Part shown: positions 26,524-33,913 of the stretch, one piece after another
Position numbering within the stretch: position 1 is the stretch's first letter
Layout of the letters: each line of letters begins with the position of its first letter
Assembly: GCA_963831235.1 (NCBI GenBank)
Contig: CAWHPS010000018.1
Span: forward strand, 1-39,146
Origin: CAWHPS01 sp963831235
Lineage (GTDB): Bacteria; Fibrobacterota; OXYB2-FULL-49-7; JAEUSG01
Direction of reading: 5' to 3'
Length of the DNA: 39,146 nt
Made by a program: the position numbers and the translations under genes
The notes under the pieces: model-generated
The model's input: the letters and a program-made list of their open reading frames with translations, nothing else
What the model was told of the DNA's origin: nothing
The model's database searches: none

Positions 26524-27044
26524 GCGGACCCCCGGCTAAGCTCTTTCAGACGGTTCATATAATTCGCCACGGCAATAGTATCTTTTTCATCAGGCGACCA
26601 GGGCGCAAACAGCGTTTCTTCGCGGCGGAATGGACCACTCGTGGTTTCATGGAAAACCAGGATGGTTGATGTGATAATCATCGAATGATAGCAGGCGGAA
26701 TTGAGCCGGTAATAAAAAGCACAGCCTGATGCATAATCACCCATGGGAATGATTTCGGTTATTTCGCCACGCTCATTAAAAATAAGAATATCAGCAGCCC
26801 CTTCAATAATATGGAATGATTCGCTCTTGTCCGTATGCTTGTGTGGACGCACATAGGCGTCTTGTCCGTGAACAATAAGCATTTCGTGAAGAGGCGCGTC
26901 CACGTCCGGATGGGCGCAGAGCCTTACCCTTTGCCGTTTGTTCTTCAGGGCTTCGGATTTCAGAAAGGAAATGTCTGTGCCGCTTACTTTTGTTATGGAA
27001 TCCGGTGAATAAAAGACTTCGTCGTTAAACAGGGTATATTTCAT
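26520..27044 (-). CDS. WbuC-like cupin metalloprotein
   Basis: The 174-residue protein has a single cupin barrel. The metal-binding pattern RPHKHTDKSESFHIIEG supplies HxH...E...H, and a second half includes GCAFYYRLNSACYHSMI with the final His. The N-terminus (FYSPDSI, LKSEALKNKRQRVRLCAHPD) matches the WbuC family found in O-antigen clusters, whose biochemical role is not settled. It is coupled on both sides by ATGA overlaps to the two C-methyltransferase-family genes, suggesting the three act on one intermediate, possibly as an isomerase or epimerase. The PFRREE tail is also family-typical. Confidence 0.88.
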   Translation of the reverse strand: MKYTLFNDEVFYSPDSITKVSGTDISFLKSEALKNKRQRVRLCAHPDVDAPLHEMLIVHGQDAYVRPHKHTDKSESFHIIEGAADILIFNERGEITEIIPMGDYASGCAFYYRLNSACYHSMIITSTILVFHETTSGPFRREETLFAPWSPDEKDTIAVANYMNRLKELSRGSA

Positions 27045-28246
27045 GGCATCATCCCAAGGTTAAACAGGGAATACTTGCTGCCTGGAAAAATGGATGCGAA
27101 CGTACCTCCTTGATCCGTAAAAGCCCTGTTCTTTGCAACCACTTTGTCCTCAATTTCCGGGTTTAGCCCAAGCAAGCAGAGTTTGATACCGGACGTCAAC
27201 AACTTTTGCGATCCGTAAATCGGTAACCGTGAACCCGGCATAAACAATCCCTGCTTGTTGGGGTTGTCATCCGCAATAAATTCCACATAATCGCCCACCT
27301 CAAACAAACCCACATACATGCAAGCCAGGTGGCCCGCACCCAGCAAGGCAATCTTACCGCGAGTCTTCAGGAAATCCGCGAAGAATGTTTTGATTTTATC
27401 TTTTACAGGGCCGAATGCTTTGCCATAAGCCAAAAGCGAAGCTGGAGCGTCGGATGGCGGCTGTGCGGCTTTTTTGCTTTTGCTCATTTTGACAATTGCA
27501 ACCAGGGAATTTTCAAACGCGTAGGGATAACACTCGTATTGAATAATGTCAAAGCCGTTTATGATTAGACTTTGCTTAAAGGAGTCAGGTGTAAAATAGA
27601 CAGGGTGTTCCTCCCAAAGCGTGGTATAGTCAAAGTTAGCAAAAGACCTGGAACAATCCGGCACTTCGAAGACAATGTAACTATCCGGTGTGATCAGACT
27701 TTTTAGCGACTCCATAAACCGGCCCGGATCCGGGGCGTGTTCGAGGATGTGACGGACCATTAAAATATCCGCGGCCGGATGATTTCCACATATTTTATTT
27801 GCAGCGGAAAGATTCAGGCGATTCTGAATGGTCTCCACGCCCGCTCCTTTTTCACCAATGCAGAGGTCTGTTGCGGGATCAATTCTCCAGGCAACCGGAA
27901 ATCCTAATTTTTGCAAACGGGCGAGTGTGGTATCGTCCTTGAAACTCACCCCGGCTATTACGGAATCGTCTGTTAATCCGGGCAAGCCTTTAAGCGTGTC
28001 CGAAAGCCTATCCAAATGGCCCTCGGGTTCGTTATAGGTTATCCAGTCAAAATGGGGAAGCAGCTCTTCGGCCGGAACCGGATTTACAAGTTGCGCTGTG
28101 CCACAGGTTTCGCACTGACCAAGCATAATGGGATAGGTGCTTTCGCTTTCACCAGGAGATCGCAAAAAACGGTTTGCAATGGGCTGCTTCCCAGCGTTAA
28201 GAAGCGTCACAACGGAATTCTTTGCGCAAATGCCGCAGGGTGTCAT
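27041..28246 (-). CDS. C-methyltransferase-family protein with altered SAM motif
   Basis: It has the same architecture as the 25276-26523 protein: CGICAKN and CETCGTAQLV for zinc, a central domain, then GKIALLGAGHLACMYVGLF in the C-terminal half. The central domain keeps VRHILEHAPDP and LWEEHPVYFTPDSF (an EEHxxYF version of the catalytic motif). Where motif I should read like DIGSNDGTLL, it reads VIAGVSFKDDTTLARLQKLG, without the glycine pattern. SAM binding may be weak or lost. It could be a non-methylating partner, or act on the C-terminal-domain chemistry alone. Coupled by 4-base overlaps to the epimerase upstream and the cupin downstream. Confidence 0.82.
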   Translation of the reverse strand: MTPCGICAKNSVVTLLNAGKQPIANRFLRSPGESESTYPIMLGQCETCGTAQLVNPVPAEELLPHFDWITYNEPEGHLDRLSDTLKGLPGLTDDSVIAGVSFKDDTTLARLQKLGFPVAWRIDPATDLCIGEKGAGVETIQNRLNLSAANKICGNHPAADILMVRHILEHAPDPGRFMESLKSLITPDSYIVFEVPDCSRSFANFDYTTLWEEHPVYFTPDSFKQSLIINGFDIIQYECYPYAFENSLVAIVKMSKSKKAAQPPSDAPASLLAYGKAFGPVKDKIKTFFADFLKTRGKIALLGAGHLACMYVGLFEVGDYVEFIADDNPNKQGLFMPGSRLPIYGSQKLLTSGIKLCLLGLNPEIEDKVVAKNRAFTDQGGTFASIFPGSKYSLFNLGMMP

Positions 28247-29148
28247 TGGTTTTCCCCCATGGTTTGCCGCATGGCTTCAAGCGTGGCCTTAAGCCCTTTC
28301 TCAAGCGGGGTAAAATGGAATTCCGGCAGCACGGATTTTATTCGTTCACACGCATAAACATTATCCACTCTCACTTTTGTCCGCTCTCGGGAATTAATAA
28401 CAAGCGGGATTTGGAAAAAACCTGAAAGGATACGTAAAACCTCTTTGAATGAAGCACTTTTTCCGTCCGCAACATTCAGTACGCCGCTGTATGAATTCTT
28501 TACCAGTGCGCAGGTAAGATCCGCCAAATCCGAAACAAAGATAAACTGTCGCAATTCTGCGCCATCACCCCAGAGCGTAATGGGCACCTGCTGCAGCGCC
28601 GCCCGGATGAATCCGGAAGGGCCATATCCGTACGAGGTGTCACCGGTGCCGTAAACAAGCGGTGGCCGCAGAATGCACAGCGTGATATTGCGGCCGGATG
28701 TGACTTTAAGGAGCAGGCGCTCAGAGGCGTATTTTGCCAGACCGTAAAAAGAGGTGGGCCCTACCGGAGTCTCTTCCGTAATGGCCGCGTTGTCGGTTTC
28801 TTCTCCGTAAACCTCGGCGCTGCTGTAAAAAATAACCCGTTTAACCGGCCTTTCTTCGAGCGCTTTGCAAAGATTAAAGGCCATGGCCATGTTCTGTGAA
28901 TATGTATCCAGGGTATCGCCCCACTGTTTTTTTATTCCGGAACAGACAATAAGCGTTGTTGCAACAGTCATTCGTTGCAATAGTGTTTGCACGGATTCAT
29001 TTTTCGTGAGGTCAAATCCCGGCATGGATAAACCCGATACCTCCATGCCCTGCATGTTTTTTTTGATGGATGCGAGAATGGCGGAACCGATAAAACCGGT
29101 ATGGCCGAGGAGGAGAATGTTGTCGGTGGAAGTGTTGGCGCCATTCAT
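28243..29148 (-). CDS. NAD-dependent epimerase/dehydratase (extended SDR)
   Basis: GHTGFIGSAI near the N-terminus is the GxxGxxG NAD(P)-binding loop. VIFYSSAEVYGEE is the catalytic Ser region, and FYGLAKYASERLL gives the YxxxK pair. LRPPLVYGTGD and a GVLNVADGKSASFKEVL C-terminal segment follow, as in nucleotide-sugar epimerases and reductases. The frame is open to 29253, but those residues are basic and unlike the family. The ATG at 29148 sits 17 bases after the stop of the upstream radical SAM gene and is preferred (about 301 residues). Likely role: 4-keto reduction or epimerisation of the cluster's sugar nucleotide. The exact reaction cannot be read from sequence. Confidence 0.88.
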   Translation of the reverse strand: MNGANTSTDNILLLGHTGFIGSAILASIKKNMQGMEVSGLSMPGFDLTKNESVQTLLQRMTVATTLIVCSGIKKQWGDTLDTYSQNMAMAFNLCKALEERPVKRVIFYSSAEVYGEETDNAAITEETPVGPTSFYGLAKYASERLLLKVTSGRNITLCILRPPLVYGTGDTSYGYGPSGFIRAALQQVPITLWGDGAELRQFIFVSDLADLTCALVKNSYSGVLNVADGKSASFKEVLRILSGFFQIPLVINSRERTKVRVDNVYACERIKSVLPEFHFTPLEKGLKATLEAMRQTMGENQ

Positions 29149-29165
29149 GAAAAATCTTTTCTTTT

Positions 29166-30242
29166 TTATACGAATCCCAAATGGTCGATATCCGCCTCCA
29201 GATATTCGAGCACCATCCGGTTTTTTTCGTTGGAGACGCAATGGTGGTTGCACACCTTGGACGGGTTGACTACAAAAAATTTGCTCTTGTCGTTTAACCA
29301 GAAATCCTTGAACCGCTTATCCTTGATTGAACCTATAAGGCCTTCGCTCAAATTATAGGCTTTGTCCTGGCACGAATACACGTTCTGATCCGCGCCGATG
29401 ACCGTCAGCACCTGCACATACGGGCACCAGGCGTATTGCTTCGCGAATTTGTCGTCCAGGGTATGATAGGAGTCAAAGACCTCGAAATGTTTTTCCGATA
29501 AATCCGATACGGCCCGCTGCGCCTGGGCTTTGACCGCGGCAAAAACCGGCTCATGGTAAGCGTTGTTTTCCGCGCCAATGTTGCTGACCACGCACGGCGA
29601 AATTTTAACACTATCCACACCGATATCTTTCATGGTGCGGACAAAATCAAACACATGGTCTGCATTCTTCCGGTTTACAATCAAGGAAACCCCCAGATAA
29701 CACTTGCCGTTCAGCTTTTTAAAGGCTTTCATGTTGTTCACAATGGTCGTGTATTCCCCATTACCGCAATTGCGGTATTCCTTGTAGCTGTTGTCGTCCC
29801 AGCCGTCCATGGAAACCCGAAGCCAGGTGGCGTGATGGGCGAAGACTTCAGCGACCTCTCCCTTAAGCCGTGCACCATTGGTGAGCGACGCGAATTTTAC
29901 CGGACTTGTGGCGAGCTTTTTTGCCGCGTCCAGGAGATGGGGATAGCAGAAGGGTTCCCCGCCGCCGCTGAAGGTAAGGGCCTTCACCTTCATTTCAATG
30001 ATGTCGTCGATGATTTCCGCTATTTTGTTTTTGGGGATGGAATCCTTGACGTTCATGTCCTGCCCAAGCTGGAGGCCATCCGCGCGGTAGGCGCAGTACG
30101 AGCAGCTGTGGTTGCAAACATTGGTGGGCTTGAGCCGGATGTGGATGGGCGGCTGAATCTCTTCCACTGTTTCGGGAAGGGAATCAAGCTTGTTCTGGTA
30201 GTGGAAAATCTTTTTGTTGGTGTAGAGCAGTCCCATGGTCAC
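29166..30242 (-). CDS. Radical SAM/SPASM protein
   Basis: VCNHSCSYC (Cx3Cx2C) binds the SAM cluster, and TFSGGGEPF is the SAM-contacting loop. LTNGARL and LRVSMDGWDDNSY are typical core strands. The SPASM end has AWCPYVQ, VYSCQDKAYN, LIGSIKDKRFKDFW and VCNHHCVSNEK, so one or two auxiliary Fe-S clusters are likely. SPASM enzymes modify peptides, sugars or aminoglycosides (for example BtrN as a carbinol dehydrogenase with a twitch domain). Start is GTG overlapping the methyltransferase stop (GTGA), or the ATG two codons later. Its position in the sugar operon favours oxidation or epimerisation of a sugar carbon. Confidence 0.9.
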   Translation of the reverse strand: MTMGLLYTNKKIFHYQNKLDSLPETVEEIQPPIHIRLKPTNVCNHSCSYCAYRADGLQLGQDMNVKDSIPKNKIAEIIDDIIEMKVKALTFSGGGEPFCYPHLLDAAKKLATSPVKFASLTNGARLKGEVAEVFAHHATWLRVSMDGWDDNSYKEYRNCGNGEYTTIVNNMKAFKKLNGKCYLGVSLIVNRKNADHVFDFVRTMKDIGVDSVKISPCVVSNIGAENNAYHEPVFAAVKAQAQRAVSDLSEKHFEVFDSYHTLDDKFAKQYAWCPYVQVLTVIGADQNVYSCQDKAYNLSEGLIGSIKDKRFKDFWLNDKSKFFVVNPSKVCNHHCVSNEKNRMVLEYLEADIDHLGFV

Positions 30243-30901
30243 TCAAAATAAATGAATTCGTAATCGCCGGAATAGCCGAACTCGCCCAAAAGCCAGACCC
30301 ACTCCTGCGGCGTATGAAAAGCCGCGCAGGTCAAGGCCCAGCACTCAAGGTTAAAAAGTTCCGCATCATTCCTGTATGCTTCAACGGTCAGGTATTTGTC
30401 TTTCCCCACCCGTTCTATTTCCCGTAAGGCTGTCTTAAGTTCAAAGACCTGGAGATTATGCAGCGTGGTAAGTGAGATGACTAGGTCAAAGTTTTTATCC
30501 GGGTAAGGGTAAGCCTCCTCCGCCTTATGCGTAAAGAGGCAATCCCTAATTTCCTCTTTGGCGTTTTTTACCGCGTATTCGGAAATGTCGAATCCCGCGA
30601 TTTCGGATTTTGGAAGTAGTTTCTTAAGTTCGAATAAAAGATGGCCTTTGCCGCAACCCACATCGAGAATTTTGGCATTCTCCGGCAGGTGGTAAAGCTC
30701 GATGAGCTGTTCGGCAACAACCTTCCAACGGCCGTCATAGCGGTAGCCGCCGTATCCGAAGCGGCGATCCCCGTCCCAAAATTCCTGTCCATATTTTTTG
30801 GCGACCTTCATGCATTCAATCTTGGCGTCTTGCATTCTTCCAAGATAATCCCGCGTTGCACGCTTGTGCAGAGGTGTGATGATATTCAGCAGCTGCTTCA
30901 T
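30239..30901 (-). CDS. Class I SAM-dependent methyltransferase
   Basis: ILDVGCGKGHLLFELKKLLP is motif I, AGFDIS the acidic loop after strand 2, and FDLVISLTTLHNL motif IV with the post-motif. Length is 220 residues from the ATG at 30901, which forms an ATGA overlap with the transketolase stop and has AGGAAAAAGG upstream. The longer frame to 30937 is less likely. The N-terminal ~60 residues (RATRDYLGRMQDAKIECMKV, QEFWDGDRRFGYGGYRYDGR) are rich in aromatic and charged residues and may bind the substrate. It could be an O-, N- or C-methyltransferase for the glycan precursor; the motif set does not distinguish them. Confidence 0.85.
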   Translation of the reverse strand: MKQLLNIITPLHKRATRDYLGRMQDAKIECMKVAKKYGQEFWDGDRRFGYGGYRYDGRWKVVAEQLIELYHLPENAKILDVGCGKGHLLFELKKLLPKSEIAGFDISEYAVKNAKEEIRDCLFTHKAEEAYPYPDKNFDLVISLTTLHNLQVFELKTALREIERVGKDKYLTVEAYRNDAELFNLECWALTCAAFHTPQEWVWLLGEFGYSGDYEFIYFE

Positions 30902-31821
30902 GCCTTTTTCCTGGTTTCGGATAAGACCCGCTTGCAAATATCAGGGGCACTGATTCCAAAGGCACGCCGCATGCCCGGGTTGTCGTGAATTTCGTGGATG
31001 TAGCGGTACGGCACGCCTCTGGTGATCAGCTTGCAGCGGAGGTGATGCTCCGCGCACAGGCCGGTTAACAGGCCTCCCAGGCCGCAGGCTGTAAAATGTT
31101 CCTCCACGGAAACAACCAGGGAGATTTTTTCCAACAGTTTTGCCAGTTTTTTCCTGTTCAGCGGCTGGAGCATGGGTGTTGAAATCACCAGGGGTTTGAC
31201 CCCTTTCTTTTCCAGCAGATCCGCGGCTTTCAGCACCTCCTCGCAAATTGAACCGTGGCAGACGAGAGCAACCTTGCCTCCCTTGCGCAGCACTTGCGGC
31301 AGTGTAATGTCGCGTTTGTCGTCCGCATGCAGGTTGGGCTCCCCCCTTTTGGCTAGCCTCACGTACACCGGAGCATCAGACTCCAGGGCGAAGTCCGCAG
31401 CCAGCTGCGCTTCAATAGGATCAATGGGCGAGATGATTGTCAGGTTAGGCATGGTCTGCGCCAGGCCGATGTCCTCAACGGAATAATGGGTCATGCCTTG
31501 GGGTGAGTAGGTGAGTCCGCTGCCAATGCCGGCAAGGATAATGGGCAGGTTCTGGTAGCAGATGTCGTTTCGCACCTGCTCGTAGCAACGGTAAAGCACG
31601 AATGGAATGATGTTGTAAACCACCACCTTGCGGCCCGTGATGGCTAGTCCCGCGGCAAAGCTGATCATGTTTTGCTCGGCGGCCCCGAGGTTCAGGAAAC
31701 GATCCGGGTGCTGTTCCTTAAAGGCATCGAATACACCCAGCCCCGCATCGCCGCTGATGACAAAAATGTCGTCCCGTTTTTCACAGGACTTGAGTATACG
31801 GTTGATGAATGCGTTTCTCAT
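30898..31821 (-). CDS. Transketolase-like C-terminal subunit
   Basis: This is the pyrimidine-binding and C-terminal half of a split transketolase. ISGDAGLGVFDAF, then NLGAAEQNMISFAAGLAITG with the Glu that activates thiamine diphosphate, FVLYRCYEQVRNDICYQNLP, and PQGMTHYSVEDIG are all family features. ISPIDPIEAQLAADFAL begins the transition to the C-terminal domain. The partner N-terminal subunit gene lies immediately upstream (4-base overlap), so the two form the complete enzyme. In an operon of sugar genes it likely transfers a two-carbon unit to or from a specialised sugar and not to the pentose pathway. Confidence 0.9.
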   Translation of the reverse strand: MRNAFINRILKSCEKRDDIFVISGDAGLGVFDAFKEQHPDRFLNLGAAEQNMISFAAGLAITGRKVVVYNIIPFVLYRCYEQVRNDICYQNLPIILAGIGSGLTYSPQGMTHYSVEDIGLAQTMPNLTIISPIDPIEAQLAADFALESDAPVYVRLAKRGEPNLHADDKRDITLPQVLRKGGKVALVCHGSICEEVLKAADLLEKKGVKPLVISTPMLQPLNRKKLAKLLEKISLVVSVEEHFTACGLGGLLTGLCAEHHLRCKLITRGVPYRYIHEIHDNPGMRRAFGISAPDICKRVLSETRKKA

Positions 31822-32621
31822 GGTATTTCTTCCAGTGCTTGTTTTTTATGATCATCTGTCACGACGAAATAGTGCCAGGTTAATTGATCTTCCATAAAGG
31901 AAACCCCTTTACCTTTGGTTGTTCTGGCAATGATGATTTTGGGTTTGCCGCATGGGTTTTCCGCAAAAGCGGCGGTGAGCGCAGGGATGTCGTGGCCGCA
32001 TACCTCAATGGCGTGCCACCCAAAAGCCTCCCATTTCGCCCGGGCCGGTTCGAAGGAGCAGAGTTCCGTGGGCCTTCCATAGCCCTGAAGGTTATTGAAA
32101 TCAATCACGGCCGTGAAATTATCGAGTCCGAGCTTTGAGGCGAAGATCGCGCCCTCCCAGATGGACCCTTCTTCGGATTCACCGTCGCCGATTATCGCAT
32201 AAACCTTCCGATTGCTCTTTTGCTTTTTAAACCCATAAGCAATGCCCAAACCCATATTAAAACCATGCCCCAGTGATCCGGCGGAAACCTCAATTCCTTT
32301 ATCGGGGTTACGATCCAAATGTGCGGGCAGGGTTCCGTTGTCCTGGTAATAGCCCAGAATATCTGCGGTATTCAATATGCCTCTTGCATAAAGCGTGCTG
32401 TAAAGGGACATGGCCGCATGGCCTTTGCTGAGAATGAAGATGTCCCGTTCCTTCCAAGGTTCAAGCCGCAGCACCTTGAAATAAAGTGTCGTCAAAATAT
32501 CCGCGCAGGAGAGGCAGGAGCCGACATGCGGGCTTTTGGAGCGATGGGCCATTTCAATGATGGTTTTTCTGATGGTGCAAGCTTTCCGGCAAAGATCCGT
32601 GTCGTCCATTTTCTTTTCCAT
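31818..32621 (-). CDS. Transketolase-like N-terminal subunit (ThDP/Mg binding)
   Basis: HVGSCLSCADILTTLYF, ILSKGHAAMSLYSTLYARG, LPAHLDRNPDKGIEVSAGSL and GHGFNMGLGIAYG are the conserved N-terminal transketolase segments. IIGDGESEEGSIWE through DFNNLQGYGRP is the thiamine-diphosphate/Mg motif (GDG...NN). Length (267) is normal for split enzymes. An ATG four codons later (32609), preceded by GGAAAAG, is an alternative start. The gene begins 9 bases after the frameshifted radical SAM gene. Split transketolases occur in both central metabolism of some lineages and in polysaccharide clusters; context here favours the latter. Confidence 0.9.
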   Translation of the reverse strand: MEKKMDDTDLCRKACTIRKTIIEMAHRSKSPHVGSCLSCADILTTLYFKVLRLEPWKERDIFILSKGHAAMSLYSTLYARGILNTADILGYYQDNGTLPAHLDRNPDKGIEVSAGSLGHGFNMGLGIAYGFKKQKSNRKVYAIIGDGESEEGSIWEGAIFASKLGLDNFTAVIDFNNLQGYGRPTELCSFEPARAKWEAFGWHAIEVCGHDIPALTAAFAENPCGKPKIIIARTTKGKGVSFMEDQLTWHYFVVTDDHKKQALEEIP

Positions 32622-32630
32622 GGGTTGCGC

Positions 32631-33699
32631 CTAAATAAAGTTGATGTGTCTGACACTGGGATGCCGCAGATCCCAGAGGAATTCGTTAATCGCGCTTGGC
32701 CGGCAGTTGGGCGGACACTTTTTGGCATCCAGCGCGGTATGAAGGTGTTTTAAAATCCCGGCCCGTTTTTTACCCATCCAAATCTTTTTAAAGGACTGCT
32801 CGTGAATATTGCCGAAAACGAATTTCTTGTTGTCCCAATAGGGAAGACAGGTAGCAAGTTCACCCGCGGAATTGAGCACGGTGATGAAGGAGGTTCCGTA
32901 ACAGCGGGAATAGCCCCGTTTCCCATAGTCAGTGAACGAGGCTTTCCGTGCCATGACCCTGAATTTCACAGTGGACAAGGATTCCGCCTTTTGTAATAAA
33001 CGGTCAACCTGCTTTGCGTCAAGCGGTTGTTTTGGCCGGTATCCCTGATGTTTGCTTTGATGGACAAAGGGCTTGATGGCCATATAATCCGTTCCAAGGC
33101 TTTTTAGCGTCTTCACTGCATCAAGGAGAAAATCCCGGTTTTCCGGGATGAGGACGAATTGGGCGCCGATATCCGTTCGCAACCCTGCCTTATTTCTAAT
33201 CTTGACGGCATTGGCGATGTTTTGCGTTACCATATCAAAGACTGCGGGCTTGACCTGATGGATTTTAGCGTAATTATCCCGCGTGCCGCCGTTAAAGCTG
33301 AGCCGCAAAAAGGTAAGATTGGGAAGAATTTCCCGCGCAAGATCTTCTTTCAACAGACTGTCCGTTGGTGAACATCCCGACGTCAATATTGTTGCTCTTT
33401 GCATGGGTGACTAATTTGCGGATATCCGGATGAATGAGCGGCTCCCCTTCGCCGGCGAACAGCACGCTCTTGAGACCGCAGACGGAGAGTTCGTCAAGAA
33501 GTTTTAGCATACGCGTTGTGTCGAGTCTATGATTGGGATAGCCGATGAAATCATAGGCGCAAAAAAGGCAGCGGTGGTTGCAGCTTCCTACCGGGCTGAT
33601 TTCCATATAGAGAGGAAAACAATCACCAGCCGTCAGAAATTCGCCCACTCTTTCCGGATGGTAGCTTAATTTATGTCCGTCGAACAGGTAGTTTTTCAT
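32631..33699 (-). pseudogene. Radical SAM/SPASM protein, interrupted by a single-base frameshift
   Basis: Starts at ATG 33699 with AAAAGG upstream. GSCNHRCLFC is the Cx3Cx2C cluster motif and LFAGEGEPLIHPD the GGEP-like loop. The frame then shifts around 33365-33375 (MFTNG | SLLKEDLAREILPN), consistent with one extra base. The second frame continues with LRLSFNGGTRDNYAKIH and a SPASM end: CYGTSFITVLNSAGEL, ATCLPYWD, GNIHEQSFKKIW, KCPPNC. Restored length is about 355 residues. All motifs are intact on both sides, so either the mutation is recent or it is a base-calling error. It is the first gene of the long minus-strand operon. Confidence 0.85.
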
Positions 33700-33913
33700 G
33701 CGCCTTTTCGGGATGGAAAACCGCTAAACATTAGTGATTTAATTAAAATATTCAATAATCGGGTTTATCTTTGCAACACTCATTTTCCGGAAGCAGCGAT
33801 GACGACTCCGGGGTGGAAAAAGACAGACGCTGGAACATTCTCCAAAAATATTCCTATGGTGCAAGCCTTTAAAATAAATTATAATTAATGAAACTTAAAA
33901 TTTAAGAGGACAA
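33700..33913. promoter_or_regulatory. Divergent intergenic region between the two glycan transcription units
   Basis: 214 bases separate the first genes of the minus-strand operon and the plus-strand operon, so promoters for both should lie here. The plus side has a TATAAT at 33880-33885 but no clear -35. AAGAGGA precedes the 33914 ATG. The region is AT-rich; no terminator or operator palindrome stands out. Confidence 0.45.

Noticed and set aside
33673..33888. 71-codon plus-strand ORF in the divergent intergenic region
   Set aside because: Its start lies inside the opposing radical SAM gene, it has no Shine-Dalgarno and no family features.
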